Notes: generated by a model from the sequence alone, not told the origin. A stretch of 64,000 nucleotides of DNA from Vibrio furnissii CIP 102972 (GCF_000176175.1 NZ_ACZP01000013.1:124001-188000), one strand, 5' to 3'. Shown: positions 18,603-27,744, counted from the stretch's first letter. Numbers and translations are program-made.

Positions 18603-19967
18603 ATGTTCAGTCTCGACGCTTTCATGCTTGCTCGCATTCAATTCGCGTTTACTGTTTCGTTTCACATTATTTTCCCCGCCATCACGATTGGTCTGGCGAC
18701 CTATCTGGCGGTGCTCGAAGGGCTGTGGCTGAAACGCCGCAATCCCGATTACAAAACCCTTTACCATTTTTGGTCGAAAATCTTTGCGGTCAACTTTGGC
18801 ATGGGCGTGGTGTCTGGTTTGGTGATGGCTTACCAATTCGGCACCAACTGGAGTGGTTTTTCGGACTTCGCCGGATCAATCACTGGCCCGTTGCTAACGT
18901 ACGAAGTGCTGACGGCATTTTTCCTCGAAGCCGGATTTCTCGGCGTGATGCTGTTTGGCTGGAAACGGGTGGGGGAACAGTTGCATTTCTTTGCCACCTG
19001 CATGGTGGCGCTTGGCACCATCATTTCCACGTTCTGGATTCTGGCGTCTAACAGCTGGATGCACACGCCGCAAGGCTATGAAATTGTCGATGGCCGCGTG
19101 GTACCAGTCGATTGGCTGGCGGTGATCTTCAACCCCTCTTTCCCATACCGCTTGCTGCACATGGGCGTGGCGGCATTTCTCAGTACCGCCCTGTTTGTCG
19201 CAGCATCGGCGGCGTGGCATTTGAAACGGGGCAATGCCAGCAGCGCGGTACGCAAAATGTTTTCCATGGCGCTGTGGATGCTGGTGGTGGTGACGCCGAT
19301 TCAGATCCTGATTGGCGACCTGCATGGCTTAAACACATTGGCACATCAGCCCGCGAAAATTGCTGCGATGGAAGGCCATTGGGATAACAGCGATGGCGAA
19401 CCGACGCCGCTGATTTTATTCGGCATGCCGAATATGGAGACCGAGACCACCGATTACGCGCTGGAAATTCCTTATCTGGGCAGCTTGATCCTCAATCACA
19501 GCCTGACTAAACCGATCCCGGCGCTGAAGGAGTTTGCCAAAGCAGACCGACCGAATGCCACTGTGGTGTTCTGGGCGTTTCGCATCATGGTTGGACTCGG
19601 CATGTTGATGTTGCTGCAAGGGCTTTGGAGCGTGTGGCTGCGCCAGCGCGGCACACTCAATCAACATCGTGGCTTTCTGCGGTTGTGTATTTGGATGGGG
19701 CCGAGCGGGTTAATTGCGATTCTGGCGGGGTGGTTTACTACGGAAGTCGGCCGTCAGCCATGGGTGGTGTATGGGCTGCAACGCACGCGAGATGCGGTGT
19801 CCGCCCATGGCGATTTGCACATGAGCATCAGCCTGATTGGGTTTGTGTTGGTGTATGGCGCGGTGTTTGGTTTTGGCTATCTGTACATGATTCACCAAAT
19901 CAAGCAGGGGCCGGATGCTGCGCATTCGCCTGAACACGAACAGCCGTTTTTGTCCGGTCGCATTTAA
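18603..19967 (+). CDS. cioA: Cytochrome bd-type quinol oxidase subunit I, cyanide-insensitive (CIO) type
   Basis: A 454-residue integral membrane subunit that oxidises quinol and reduces O2 at the haem b/d centre. Typical residues include the haem His in SFHIIFPA, the conserved YQFGTNW and LQGLW segments and the late helix with YGLQRTRDA. At about 454 residues it is shorter than E. coli CydA (about 522) and lacks the long Q-loop insert, which puts it in the CIO class. The start at 18603 has GGAAGGAAG before it; upstream in-frame codons lack such a site. cioB follows after 15 bases. CIO enzymes tolerate cyanide and sulfide, which would suit a cell that also respires sulfur compounds. Confidence 0.9.
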   Translation: MFSLDAFMLARIQFAFTVSFHIIFPAITIGLATYLAVLEGLWLKRRNPDYKTLYHFWSKIFAVNFGMGVVSGLVMAYQFGTNWSGFSDFAGSITGPLLTYEVLTAFFLEAGFLGVMLFGWKRVGEQLHFFATCMVALGTIISTFWILASNSWMHTPQGYEIVDGRVVPVDWLAVIFNPSFPYRLLHMGVAAFLSTALFVAASAAWHLKRGNASSAVRKMFSMALWMLVVVTPIQILIGDLHGLNTLAHQPAKIAAMEGHWDNSDGEPTPLILFGMPNMETETTDYALEIPYLGSLILNHSLTKPIPALKEFAKADRPNATVVFWAFRIMVGLGMLMLLQGLWSVWLRQRGTLNQHRGFLRLCIWMGPSGLIAILAGWFTTEVGRQPWVVYGLQRTRDAVSAHGDLHMSISLIGFVLVYGAVFGFGYLYMIHQIKQGPDAAHSPEHEQPFLSGRI

Positions 19968-19982
19968 TTCAAGGAGCCTGAG

Positions 19983-20990
19983 ATGGGATTTGATTTATCA
20001 ATCGTGTGGTTTGGCATCATCGTGTTTGCCACGCTGATGTACATCGTCATGGATGGATTTGATTTGGGTATCGGCATTTTGATGCCGATGGTGACCCGCG
20101 GCGAGGCGCGCGACACCATGGTGAACTCGGTCGCGCCGGTGTGGGATGGCAACGAAACTTGGTTGGTGTTGGGCGGGGCGGCGCTGTTTGGCGCGTTTCC
20201 GCTCGCCTATAGCGTGATCATTGATGCGCTGACCATTCCACTCACGCTGATGTTGGTGGCGCTGATATTTCGCGGCGTGGCATTTGAGTTTCGCTTTAAA
20301 GCATGGGCGCATCATCGCGTGTTTTGGGATCGCGCCTTTATGGTCGGTTCGGTGGCAGCGACCTTCTGCCAAGGCATCGTAGTCGGCGCCGTGATTCAGG
20401 GCATTGCGGTTGAACAACGCCACTACGCGGGCGGTGCGTTTGATTGGCTGACGCCGTTCTCGCTGTTTTGTGGCTTCGGCTTGGTGGTGACGTATGCGCT
20501 GCTCGGCGCGACCTGGCTCATCATGAAAACCGAGGGCCATTTGCAGCAGCGATTCTTTGGCATGGCGCCGCGTATTCTGACGATGCAATTGGCCGTGATG
20601 ATCGCAGTGAGTGCGTGGACGGCGTTGGCGCAGCCGAGCATTGCCACGCGCTGGTTGAGTGTGCCGAACGTGGTATGGCTCTCTGCGGTGCCGCTGGCTA
20701 CGGGTTTACTGTCTTGGGCGGCCTATCGTGCATTGGCGCGCCATGCGGATCGCCTGCCGTTTGTCGCCACGCTGGGCATGGTGCTGCTGGGCTTTGTTGG
20801 CTTGGGCATCAGCCTGTGGCCGAACATCATTCCGCCATCGGTCACGTTGTGGCAGGCCGCGTCACCGCCGCAAAGCCAAGGCTTTATGCTGGTGGGCGCG
20901 CTGTTCATCATTCCCTTTATTTTGATGTATACCTTTTGGAGCTATGCCGTGTTTGGCGGCAAAGTGAAAGACGGGGAGGCGTACCATTGA
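19983..20990 (+). CDS. cioB: Cytochrome bd-type quinol oxidase subunit II, CIO type
   Basis: A 335-residue membrane subunit, partner of cioA, with eight or nine helices and the family segments YIVMDGFDLGIG, WDGNETWLVLGG and PFILMYTFWSY. AAGGAG lies nine bases before the ATG. The last bases contain a GGGGAGG site and overlap the TTG start of the next small gene. Confidence 0.92.
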   Translation: MGFDLSIVWFGIIVFATLMYIVMDGFDLGIGILMPMVTRGEARDTMVNSVAPVWDGNETWLVLGGAALFGAFPLAYSVIIDALTIPLTLMLVALIFRGVAFEFRFKAWAHHRVFWDRAFMVGSVAATFCQGIVVGAVIQGIAVEQRHYAGGAFDWLTPFSLFCGFGLVVTYALLGATWLIMKTEGHLQQRFFGMAPRILTMQLAVMIAVSAWTALAQPSIATRWLSVPNVVWLSAVPLATGLLSWAAYRALARHADRLPFVATLGMVLLGFVGLGISLWPNIIPPSVTLWQAASPPQSQGFMLVGALFIIPFILMYTFWSYAVFGGKVKDGEAYH

Positions 20991-21136
20991 ACAGACCACA
21001 ACAGGCGTCTGAGACGCCCGCGACATGGAAACAGTGGTTGTGGCTGGCGGGCATTTGGTGTGTCAGTGTCGCCACGCTGGGCATTGTCGCGACGTTGTTT
21101 CGAGCCTTGATGACCGCAGCCGGTCTCAAGGCTTAA
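20987..21136 (+). CDS. Small membrane protein after cioB, DUF2474-like (CydX-type micro-subunit)
   Basis: A 49-residue protein with one transmembrane helix (WLWLAGIWCVSVATLGIVA) and the C-terminal LFRALMTAAGL pattern I associate with DUF2474 proteins found after cioAB. The start is TTG at 20987, overlapping the cioB stop, with GGGGAGG seven bases upstream. By analogy with CydX it may stabilise the oxidase. It is easily missed because of its size and non-ATG start. Confidence 0.78.
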   Translation: MNRPQQASETPATWKQWLWLAGIWCVSVATLGIVATLFRALMTAAGLKA

Positions 21137-21166
21137 CCGAAGTGTAGAGCTTACTTTTAGCTCTTT

Positions 21167-21200
21167 GTCCCCGGCAAGAGGCTTCGCCGGGGACTTTTTT
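21167..21200 (+). terminator. Intrinsic terminator of the cio operon
   Basis: Stem GTCCCCGGC/GCCGGGGAC followed by six T. Confidence 0.92.
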
Positions 21201-21225
21201 ATTGGGCAACATCTTCCTGTCAGTG

Positions 21226-22134
21226 CTAACTGAGCAGAATGCCGAGGAAGATCAGCGCCATGCCGCTGATTTGATACAAATGCAAACTCTCGCCGAGCAG
21301 CGCGATGGAGAGCAACACGCCAAATACTGGAATGAGGTGAATGGATAACCCGACTTTAGCTGGCCCCAAACGTTCCACGCCCGCAGTGTAGAGCAGATAC
21401 GCCAGCACCGAAGGCACAATCCCCACGTAAGCCAGCGCAAGCAGTGTGTGGTTGTTCCAGTTCGGCAACGCGCCAGAATGTACTTCCCACAGGTAAAACG
21501 GCAGCACCACCAACAAGCCAAGGAACATCTGCACCGACATCAAACCAATCCGGTTCATTTCTTTTGGCATACGCTGAATCACCAACGTGTAGATGGCCCA
21601 ACTGACCATCGCCAGAAACACAACCATGTCGCCCTGATTAAAGCTCAATGAGGTGAGATTTGACCACTCGCCGCGCGAAATAATGCTCAGTACGCCAACA
21701 AACGAAATGCTCATCCCCAGCCACTGTTTGGCGCTGAGGGTGAGTTTAAAAAACAGCGAGCCAAACAGCATGATCAGCAGCGGAATGAACGAGTTCAGGA
21801 TCAACGCATTGCTGGCGGTGGTGGTTTGTAAACCAAGATAGATCAGCGAGTTAAACGCCGCGACGCCGGTAATGGAAGCGATGACAATCCGCGTGCGGTA
21901 TTGCCAGTAAAGCCGCCACTCACGGCGCAAAGTTTTGTAGGTAAACGGCAGCAAGATCAGGCTGGCAATCAACCAACGATCAAACGACAACGTGAGCGGT
22001 GGAATATCGCCGCGCACCGAGCGGCCGACAATAAAGTTCCCCGCCCAGAAGAGCGGTGGCAGGGCAAGCAAACCAAGTGTGATCCAAATGGTATGTTTCG
22101 GGCTGGATTTGAGGCGTTTCACAAGACTGGTCAT
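21226..22134 (-). CDS. EamA/DMT-family permease
   Basis: A 302-residue inner-membrane transporter with ten predicted helices in two EamA repeats (first near WAGNFIVGRSVRGDIPP, second near YVGIVPSVLAYLLYTAGVERLG). The substrate cannot be told from sequence; the family exports amino acids or other metabolites. The ATG at 22134 has AAGGAT upstream and is preferred to a further ATG at 22182. It stands alone on the minus strand, convergent with the cio operon. Confidence 0.85.
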   Translation of the reverse strand: MTSLVKRLKSSPKHTIWITLGLLALPPLFWAGNFIVGRSVRGDIPPLTLSFDRWLIASLILLPFTYKTLRREWRLYWQYRTRIVIASITGVAAFNSLIYLGLQTTTASNALILNSFIPLLIMLFGSLFFKLTLSAKQWLGMSISFVGVLSIISRGEWSNLTSLSFNQGDMVVFLAMVSWAIYTLVIQRMPKEMNRIGLMSVQMFLGLLVVLPFYLWEVHSGALPNWNNHTLLALAYVGIVPSVLAYLLYTAGVERLGPAKVGLSIHLIPVFGVLLSIALLGESLHLYQISGMALIFLGILLS

Positions 22135-22266
22135 GACATCCTTTTCATTTTTCTTATGCAGGAATGATGACGGTACTGGCAAAGCGTTCGAAATGCCATG
22201 GGGAATTGGGGCTTGATGTGCAGAAAGTGATAGATCTTCGGTATACGCTTGAAACGAAAGTAAAAA

Positions 22267-22289
22267 ATAACCCGCACGCGGCGGGTTAT
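22267..22289 (-). terminator. Intrinsic terminator after the 159-residue membrane protein gene
   Basis: Stem ATAACCCGC/GCGGGTTAT followed by six T on the minus strand. Confidence 0.85.
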
Positions 22290-22310
22290 CGAATCATCTC
22301 TCGGTGAGGG

Positions 22311-22790
22311 TTACACGCCTGCGCGTTTCAGCAGACCCGCCATCAGCGGAGAGCTGGATTTCACCTGCTTGGATTTGTTTTGGAAGCTACGCGCCAGTTG
22401 CGGATCGTCGATGTTTTTCGCGATGTACGCCAGTGCGTGGTAGAAATCGGTGCCCGATTTCACTTTCGATTTATCGTTCATCGGCGCCAGCAGTTGCACC
22501 ATCGCGGTGCCAGTCATTTTTTTCTCAGTCGCGTATTTTTGAACCGCGTCAAGGAGCAGATCCAGGTCTGCCATCGATTCTGCGCTTTCAACGCCTTGTT
22601 TTTGCATCTCTTTACGGTTGCGTTTACGCAGCTGCTTAATCACGAAAGCAGGTTGGTTCATTTTTTTGAAACCAAAGTAGCCAGCAGCCAGAACGATGAC
22701 GATGCCGCCGATCACGTAGCCCCAGATAGAGGAGCCGGAAGATTCAACAACAGGTTGGATAGAGTCAATGCTCGTCGTCAGGTCAGACAT
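22311..22790 (-). CDS. Single-helix membrane protein of unknown function
   Basis: A 159-residue protein I cannot assign. A short acidic/serine N-terminus is followed by one glycine-rich transmembrane helix (about 24-43, GYVIGGIVIVLAAGYFGF) and a basic, helical cytoplasmic part with KKMNQ and RKRNRKEMQKQG. The C-terminal SSSPLMAGLLKRAGV ends abruptly. It has its own terminator and about 370 bases of gene-free DNA upstream. The clean ORF and terminator support a real gene. Confidence 0.65.
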   Translation of the reverse strand: MSDLTTSIDSIQPVVESSGSSIWGYVIGGIVIVLAAGYFGFKKMNQPAFVIKQLRKRNRKEMQKQGVESAESMADLDLLLDAVQKYATEKKMTGTAMVQLLAPMNDKSKVKSGTDFYHALAYIAKNIDDPQLARSFQNKSKQVKSSSPLMAGLLKRAGV

Positions 22791-23161
22791 ATTAATGATC
22801 CTTTGAATGGTGCTTCGATACCGAAGCGAATACTAAATCGGGCAGGGAAGAAGGTGTAATGCGGTGAATCAAGAATTCATGAAAAGCACGTTTTCTGCCT
22901 CATTTCCCCTTTATTAGGCTTTTTCCCCCTTAAAGCAAGGGGCGTGTCTCCACTAATGATGTTTTTCTGTTTAATAAGTGGAATGGATCACGCAAAGGTC
23001 ACTATTTGAACATCATTGGCGCGTGATTTCGAGCATCTTTTTTCCCTGCGCACTCGGTTGCAGCCCAATAAAATCAAGGTGTGACGCTATACCGATGGCG
23101 TGGAATTATGCCATGATGCATCGAGGCGCAAACGCGCATCTTCAGAAAATCAGGAGCTTAT
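22791..23161. other. Gene-free divergent region
   Basis: It holds promoters for the unknown membrane protein (minus) and the GNAT gene (plus). The only structure noted is a 7-bp inverted repeat ATCACGC/GCGTGAT at 22987-22993 and 23021-23027. Confidence 0.4.
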
Positions 23162-23596
23162 GTGGTCACTATTCGAGAAATGGACATCTCAGATTATGAT
23201 GCGGTCATCGCGATTTGGCGTGAAACCGAGCATTTATCCCTGCGTGATGTCGATTCGCGCGACAGTATTGCGGCGTATTTGGCCCGCAACCCGGGTTGTA
23301 GTTTTGTCGCCATCAAGGACGGCGTGATCGTTGGGACGGTGCTGGCTGGCACCGATGGTCGCCGTGGTTATCTGCAACATTTGGCGGTCAGCAGTCGCTT
23401 GCGCGGCCAAGGCATTGGTGAGCGATTGGTTGACGCAACCGTTGATGCACTGGCCGCGCTGGGGATTCATAAAACCCACCTGTTTGTATATCACACCAAT
23501 CACAGCGCGCAGGGGTTCTATCAGAAACTGGGTTGGTGCGCGCGCGATGAGGTGCGCATGTTTTCGTTTAACGGTTCCGAGCATCTCAATGCGTGA
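23162..23596 (+). CDS. GNAT-family N-acetyltransferase
   Basis: A 144-residue cytoplasmic acetyltransferase with the acetyl-CoA-binding motif LRGQGIGERL and the C-terminal NHSAQGFYQKLGW pattern typical of the family. The start is GTG at 23162 with AGGAG five bases before it; the overlapping ATG at 23160 is in another frame. Substrate unknown. It faces the MFS gene across a perfect 13-bp bidirectional terminator. Confidence 0.85.
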   Translation: MVTIREMDISDYDAVIAIWRETEHLSLRDVDSRDSIAAYLARNPGCSFVAIKDGVIVGTVLAGTDGRRGYLQHLAVSSRLRGQGIGERLVDATVDALAALGIHKTHLFVYHTNHSAQGFYQKLGWCARDEVRMFSFNGSEHLNA

Positions 23597-23682
23597 TGTA
23601 TCACAAGCGTGATGGGATCACCAATCACGATGGGATGAAAAGCAATCCGTGGCCACCTACCTGCGTGGTGCGCGGCCAAAAT

Positions 23683-23710
23683 AACAAAGGTCACCGAGGT
23701 GACCTTTGTT
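23683..23710. terminator. Bidirectional terminator between GNAT and MFS genes
   Basis: Perfect 13-bp inverted repeat (AACAAAGGTCACC and its complement) with two bases between the arms. Confidence 0.8.
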
Positions 23711-23734
23711 GTGTGTTGAGCTTGGGATGGCGGG

Positions 23735-24961
23735 TTAGCTGTTGCTGTGCGCCATCAGGTCTGAATGCATACGAGGTTGTGTATGTTGTGGGAATTTGAT
23801 CAAGGCGGCCATGACCAGCGAGATAATCAACAAACCGAACATCACGTAGAAGGTGGCGCTGAAACCACCCAAGGTGGAGGCGATCATCGAGCCTGCAAAG
23901 CTACCAACGCCGAATCCTAAGTAGATCACCCCGTAGGTTTTGGTCAGGTTGTTGAGGCCAAAGAAATCACTCACCAATGAAGGGAATACGGTGATGGTGC
24001 CGCCAAAGCTAAACGCGATGCATGCCACGGCGAAGTAGAAGCTCAGGCTGTGCAAGTGCAGGAATAGCAGCGATGCGGTGCCGACCAAACAGACGAACAA
24101 GGCAAAGGCCAGCACTTTAATGCGCGCCATTTTGTCAGACAAAATACCCAACACCAAACGGCCCCCTAAGTTCGCGACCGCAATCACGGCGACGGAAGTG
24201 GCGGCGGTGGCGATGGTCAGGTGCACGTAGTTTTCACCGATGTCTTTTGCCACACCAATCACGTACAAACCACTCATACACACGGTCAGGAACATGACTG
24301 CCAGCATCCAGAATTGTGAGGTTTTCATCGCTTCATTGAGCGTGAAGTCGTTGTCGTCGGTCGTTGCTTGCGCAGTAGCGCTGACTTGTTTTGGCGCGTC
24401 GGTCATCATCAGGCCGCCGATAATCACCATCACCATCGCAATGGCGCCCCAAATTTCAAAGGTTTGTTCCAGCGCCATGTGTGTCAGCAAGTACATGTTG
24501 ATGTATTTGAAGCCCAAACTGCCCAAACCGTAAGCGCCAATCGCACACGCGGAGGCTAGCCCTTTGCGTTGTGGGAAAAACTTCACGCAGTTCGACAGGG
24601 TCATCAAGTACCCCGTACCGTCGGCAAAACCGACCAAGAGACCGGCGAAGACGTAAAGCAACATCAGGTTCGATGCATGTGCGGTGAGCAACAAGCTCCC
24701 GCCAAGCAGCACGCCTGCCGCCAGTGTGACATTGCGAACCCCAAAGCGTTCTTGCAGTTTGCCGGAAATGGATGACGCCACCGCCAGTGCCAAGCTCAAA
24801 ATACCAAATGAGAACGCGATTTGGCTGATGGGTTCTTCCAGCTTATTGGCTAACGGTGAGTTAAAGAGGCTCCACGTGTAAACAGAGCCCAGTGCAAACT
24901 GGGTAATGATGGTACCGGCTAATGTCATCAACCGTTGGGTTTTGGTTACGGTTACACTCAT
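23735..24961 (-). CDS. OFA-family MFS transporter, YhjX-like (probable pyruvate/monocarboxylate)
   Basis: A 408-residue protein with twelve predicted helices of the oxalate/formate antiporter family; GSVYTWSLFNSPL near the N-terminus and LYVFAGLLVGFADGTGY are typical. E. coli YhjX belongs to this family and is induced by pyruvate through YpdB. Here the gene lies directly downstream of a YpdA/YpdB-like pair, with a matching direct repeat in its upstream region, so the same wiring is likely. The substrate remains inferred. Confidence 0.82.
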   Translation of the reverse strand: MSVTVTKTQRLMTLAGTIITQFALGSVYTWSLFNSPLANKLEEPISQIAFSFGILSLALAVASSISGKLQERFGVRNVTLAAGVLLGGSLLLTAHASNLMLLYVFAGLLVGFADGTGYLMTLSNCVKFFPQRKGLASACAIGAYGLGSLGFKYINMYLLTHMALEQTFEIWGAIAMVMVIIGGLMMTDAPKQVSATAQATTDDNDFTLNEAMKTSQFWMLAVMFLTVCMSGLYVIGVAKDIGENYVHLTIATAATSVAVIAVANLGGRLVLGILSDKMARIKVLAFALFVCLVGTASLLFLHLHSLSFYFAVACIAFSFGGTITVFPSLVSDFFGLNNLTKTYGVIYLGFGVGSFAGSMIASTLGGFSATFYVMFGLLIISLVMAALIKFPQHTQPRMHSDLMAHSNS

Positions 24962-25074
24962 AACGCACGCTCCAGATAAAATAATCAGGGTTGGAATGAA
25001 GCAGGTTGTTCATTCCGAATACCCCCAACATACGGCGTTTGAGCGACGGTACAAGGGCTTGAAACAAGTAAAAA

Positions 25075-25105
25075 ATGAAATGCAACTCACGGTGCATGAG
25101 TTGCA
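25075..25105 (-). promoter_or_regulatory. YpdB-like direct repeat before the OFA transporter gene
   Basis: Read on the minus strand: TGCAACTCAT, 11 bases, TGCATTTCAT. The E. coli YpdB site is GGCATTTCAT-N11-GGCATTTCAT; the matches are 7 and 9 of 10 at the exact spacing. It ends about 115 bases before the transporter start. The same bases form a GCAACTCA/TGAGTTGC hairpin followed by a T-rich run, which could also terminate the ypdAB transcript. Confidence 0.6.
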
Positions 25106-25111
25106 ATATAC

Positions 25112-25174
25112 GGGCATGAATTACAGGGGGGTATGAATTACAGAGGGCATAAATTACAAGGGGTATCAATTACA
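25112..25174. repeat. Four short tandem repeats at the end of the ypdB-like gene
   Basis: Units of the type GGCATGAATTACAG begin at about 25115, 25132, 25148 and 25164 (16-17 base period). The last one contains the stop codon of the response regulator gene. They lie upstream of the transporter promoter region. Confidence 0.65.
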
Positions 25175-25910
25175 GGTGCATCAGTTCGCGAAATGCTTTG
25201 ATGTTACTGCGACTGACGGGCACATCGCCTTCGACATCCGACATTTTCAGCAGGTAGGTGCTGTTCACCCACGGAATGATTTCCTGAATGTGGCGCGTGT
25301 TAACGCAAAATGAGCGGTGGGAGCGGAAAAATTGCTGCGCTGGCAGTTTTTCAATCAGTTCGCTAATTGAACACGGCGCAACAAACTCACCATCGTGGGT
25401 GTACACCAACGTGATTTTCTCTTTGGCCTCGGCATAGGCAATGTCATCGATGGGCGTGACGCGAATGCGATTGTCGCGCACCAAGTTGATGGTCGAGGCG
25501 CTCGCCGCCATGCTCGGTTCAACTGGGCTGGCCGCGCTCGGCTGCGGAAGCGCGAACTGTTCCAATTTGGTCAGCAAGCGTTTCACGCGCTCCTCATTGA
25601 GCGGTTTGAGCAGGTAATCAAAGGCTTCCAAGTCAAACGCTTCGGCAGCATGCTCTTTGTATGCGGTGGTGAACACGATTTGCGGCTTTTGCGAAAATTG
25701 ATGAATGTTGCGCGCCAGCAGCATGCCGTCAATTGACGGAATATTGATGTCCAGAAAGATGATGTCGACCTTGTTGCTTTGCAGAAACTTGAACGCTTCG
25801 AGTCCATCTTCAAATGAGTCGACGACTTGAATCTGGCTGTATGTGCGAATCAGGTAGCTGAGTTCTTCACGTGCCAGATATTCATCTTCCACAATGATTG
25901 CTTTTAACAT
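25170..25910 (-). CDS. ypdB: LytTR-family response regulator, YpdB-like
   Basis: A 246-residue regulator: receiver domain (VEDEYLAREEL; acceptor Asp in IIFLDINIPS; KPLNEERV) and a C-terminal LytTR DNA-binding domain ending RSNIKAFRELMHL. Length is close to E. coli YpdB (244). The ATG at 25910 begins the receiver domain directly (MLKAIIVEDE), so the longer frame upstream is not used. It follows the kinase gene by 13 bases. Adjacent kinase type and the OFA transporter favour YpdB over BtsR. Confidence 0.82.
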   Translation of the reverse strand: MLKAIIVEDEYLAREELSYLIRTYSQIQVVDSFEDGLEAFKFLQSNKVDIIFLDINIPSIDGMLLARNIHQFSQKPQIVFTTAYKEHAAEAFDLEAFDYLLKPLNEERVKRLLTKLEQFALPQPSAASPVEPSMAASASTINLVRDNRIRVTPIDDIAYAEAKEKITLVYTHDGEFVAPCSISELIEKLPAQQFFRSHRSFCVNTRHIQEIIPWVNSTYLLKMSDVEGDVPVSRSNIKAFRELMHL

Positions 25911-25923
25911 AGGGAAATAACCA

Positions 25924-27603
25924 TCAATTGAGATCAAAAGAAATGTCTGTGCCGGGGGACAGACGTTGAATGGTGAGTCCTTTGCCGTAGAGCAGCGCAA
26001 GGCGTTGATGGACGTTCACCAACCCAATTCGGTGGCTGCCCATCGTGCCTTGATTCACTTTGTCGATCACCTGCTGGCTGATGCCTTCACCGCTATCTCG
26101 AACGGTTACTTTGACAACGTCGCCCGCTTGTTTCACGCGAATGATCACCTCTCCCGGGCCTTTGCCGGGCACGACGCCATGCTGAATAGCGTTCTCGACC
26201 AAAGGCTGGATCAACAGCGATGGCACTTTCTTGTGGATCGGATCGATATCAAACGTCACGGTGAGTTTGCTGCCAAAGCGGGCTTGTTCGATTGCCACAT
26301 AATCTCGCACCTGCTGAATCTCTTCTTGAATGTCGATCAGGCCGTCGTTTTTCTCCAAATTAAAACGCAGGAAATCGGCGAGATTGGCGATCAATTGCCG
26401 CGCTTTATCGGGCTGAATGCGCACCAAGGTTGAGATGGCGTTGAGCGCGTTGAACAGGAAGTGCGGATTGATCTTGTTTTGCAGTGCAGAAAACTCAGCT
26501 TTACTCGCCATGGTTTTGAGCTGCTCAAGGCGTGAGATCTCGATTTGGGTGGAAATCAATTGCGATAAACCAATCGCCATCTCTTTGAGCGCGCCGCGAA
26601 TACGGTGCGGTTGGCGATAGAAAATCTTGAGTGTGCCGGTCACTTTGCCGTTTTCCCATAACGGAATGATCAGCAACGAGTGGAATTCATGCACGTTGAG
26701 GTCATTGCTGATGATTTGTTTGCCCAGCTTGACTGCTTGTTGCGTCATGTCGCTGATTTTGTGGTACGCATCGAGGTAGTTTTCCTGACCCACGCCGATG
26801 TAGGCCAACACATCTTGAGTGTCGGTAATCGCCACTGCATCGGCTTCGGTCTCGTCGCGAATAATGGCGCACACTTTTTGCAATGAATCGCGGTCGTTTT
26901 GTCTGAAATGGGGCAGGGTTTTGTTGGCAATGTTGAGCGCTTGTTTGGCTTGCAGCGCGGCGATCATGTCTTTTTCATCGTCGAGATCTTGCACCAAGGT
27001 GATGATTAAGCCGATGCACATCACGCCCAAGATCATCGGAATGCTGATCTGCTCTACGATGGAATGCGACAGCGCCGTGTTGTCATTGAGCACAATGATG
27101 AGCGACATGGTGGTGACTTCACACAGCACGCCCGCGGCGATGCCCATCATGGCAAAGCGTTTTTTCGGGCAGCGTAGGTGAATCCACGTCGCCAGAAGCC
27201 CCGCCAGTATACTGGTGATAAGGCACGCCATAGAGGTGGGGCCGTCCATGTCAATCCAGTAGCGGTGAATGCCCGAGACCAACCCGGCCGGAATGCCTAC
27301 CCACGGGCCAAACAAAATGCCGCCAGATAAAATGGCGATGATGCGCACGTTGACCAGCGAGCCATACACGTTGACGCCGGTGTAGGTACTAAAGACCGCA
27401 AAAAAGATAAACAGCAACGAAATCATCGCGGTCTCTTTGGGGCTGCGGTGACGTTTGATGACGATGCGCTGAAACAGGTGGGTGCGCGTCAAAATGAAGA
27501 GTGTCATCAGCATCAAAGCGGCGCGTTCAAACACGGCGAGTAGCATCATGACTTGTTCGGTGTACACGTCAAAAACTCCGAGGGTCGCTAAAAACCCCGT
27601 CAT
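25924..27603 (-). CDS. ypdA: LytS-family sensor kinase, YpdA-like
   Basis: A 559-residue membrane histidine kinase with a 5TMR-LYT module (five to six helices, ILSGGILFGPWVGIPAGLVSG), a GAF domain (about 235-350) and a LytS-type kinase core (NKINPHFLFNALNAIS with the phosphorylated His; VENAIQHGVVPG as N-box). Length fits E. coli YpdA (565). An in-frame GTG at 27612 is an alternative start. With its regulator it is expected to sense external pyruvate at low affinity and induce the adjacent OFA transporter. Confidence 0.82.
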   Translation of the reverse strand: MTGFLATLGVFDVYTEQVMMLLAVFERAALMLMTLFILTRTHLFQRIVIKRHRSPKETAMISLLFIFFAVFSTYTGVNVYGSLVNVRIIAILSGGILFGPWVGIPAGLVSGIHRYWIDMDGPTSMACLITSILAGLLATWIHLRCPKKRFAMMGIAAGVLCEVTTMSLIIVLNDNTALSHSIVEQISIPMILGVMCIGLIITLVQDLDDEKDMIAALQAKQALNIANKTLPHFRQNDRDSLQKVCAIIRDETEADAVAITDTQDVLAYIGVGQENYLDAYHKISDMTQQAVKLGKQIISNDLNVHEFHSLLIIPLWENGKVTGTLKIFYRQPHRIRGALKEMAIGLSQLISTQIEISRLEQLKTMASKAEFSALQNKINPHFLFNALNAISTLVRIQPDKARQLIANLADFLRFNLEKNDGLIDIQEEIQQVRDYVAIEQARFGSKLTVTFDIDPIHKKVPSLLIQPLVENAIQHGVVPGKGPGEVIIRVKQAGDVVKVTVRDSGEGISQQVIDKVNQGTMGSHRIGLVNVHQRLALLYGKGLTIQRLSPGTDISFDLN

Positions 27604-27744
27604 GTTACCCACAAAATGTGAGCTTCATCATGAGATGGGTCAAACCGCGCGGGCTTTATTGGTGAAACCGATGGAAGAGGTGGCATAGATGAACAGAAGT
27701 ATCGATAAAATTTCTGCTAATTAGAAAAGGCAATAAAAAGGCCA

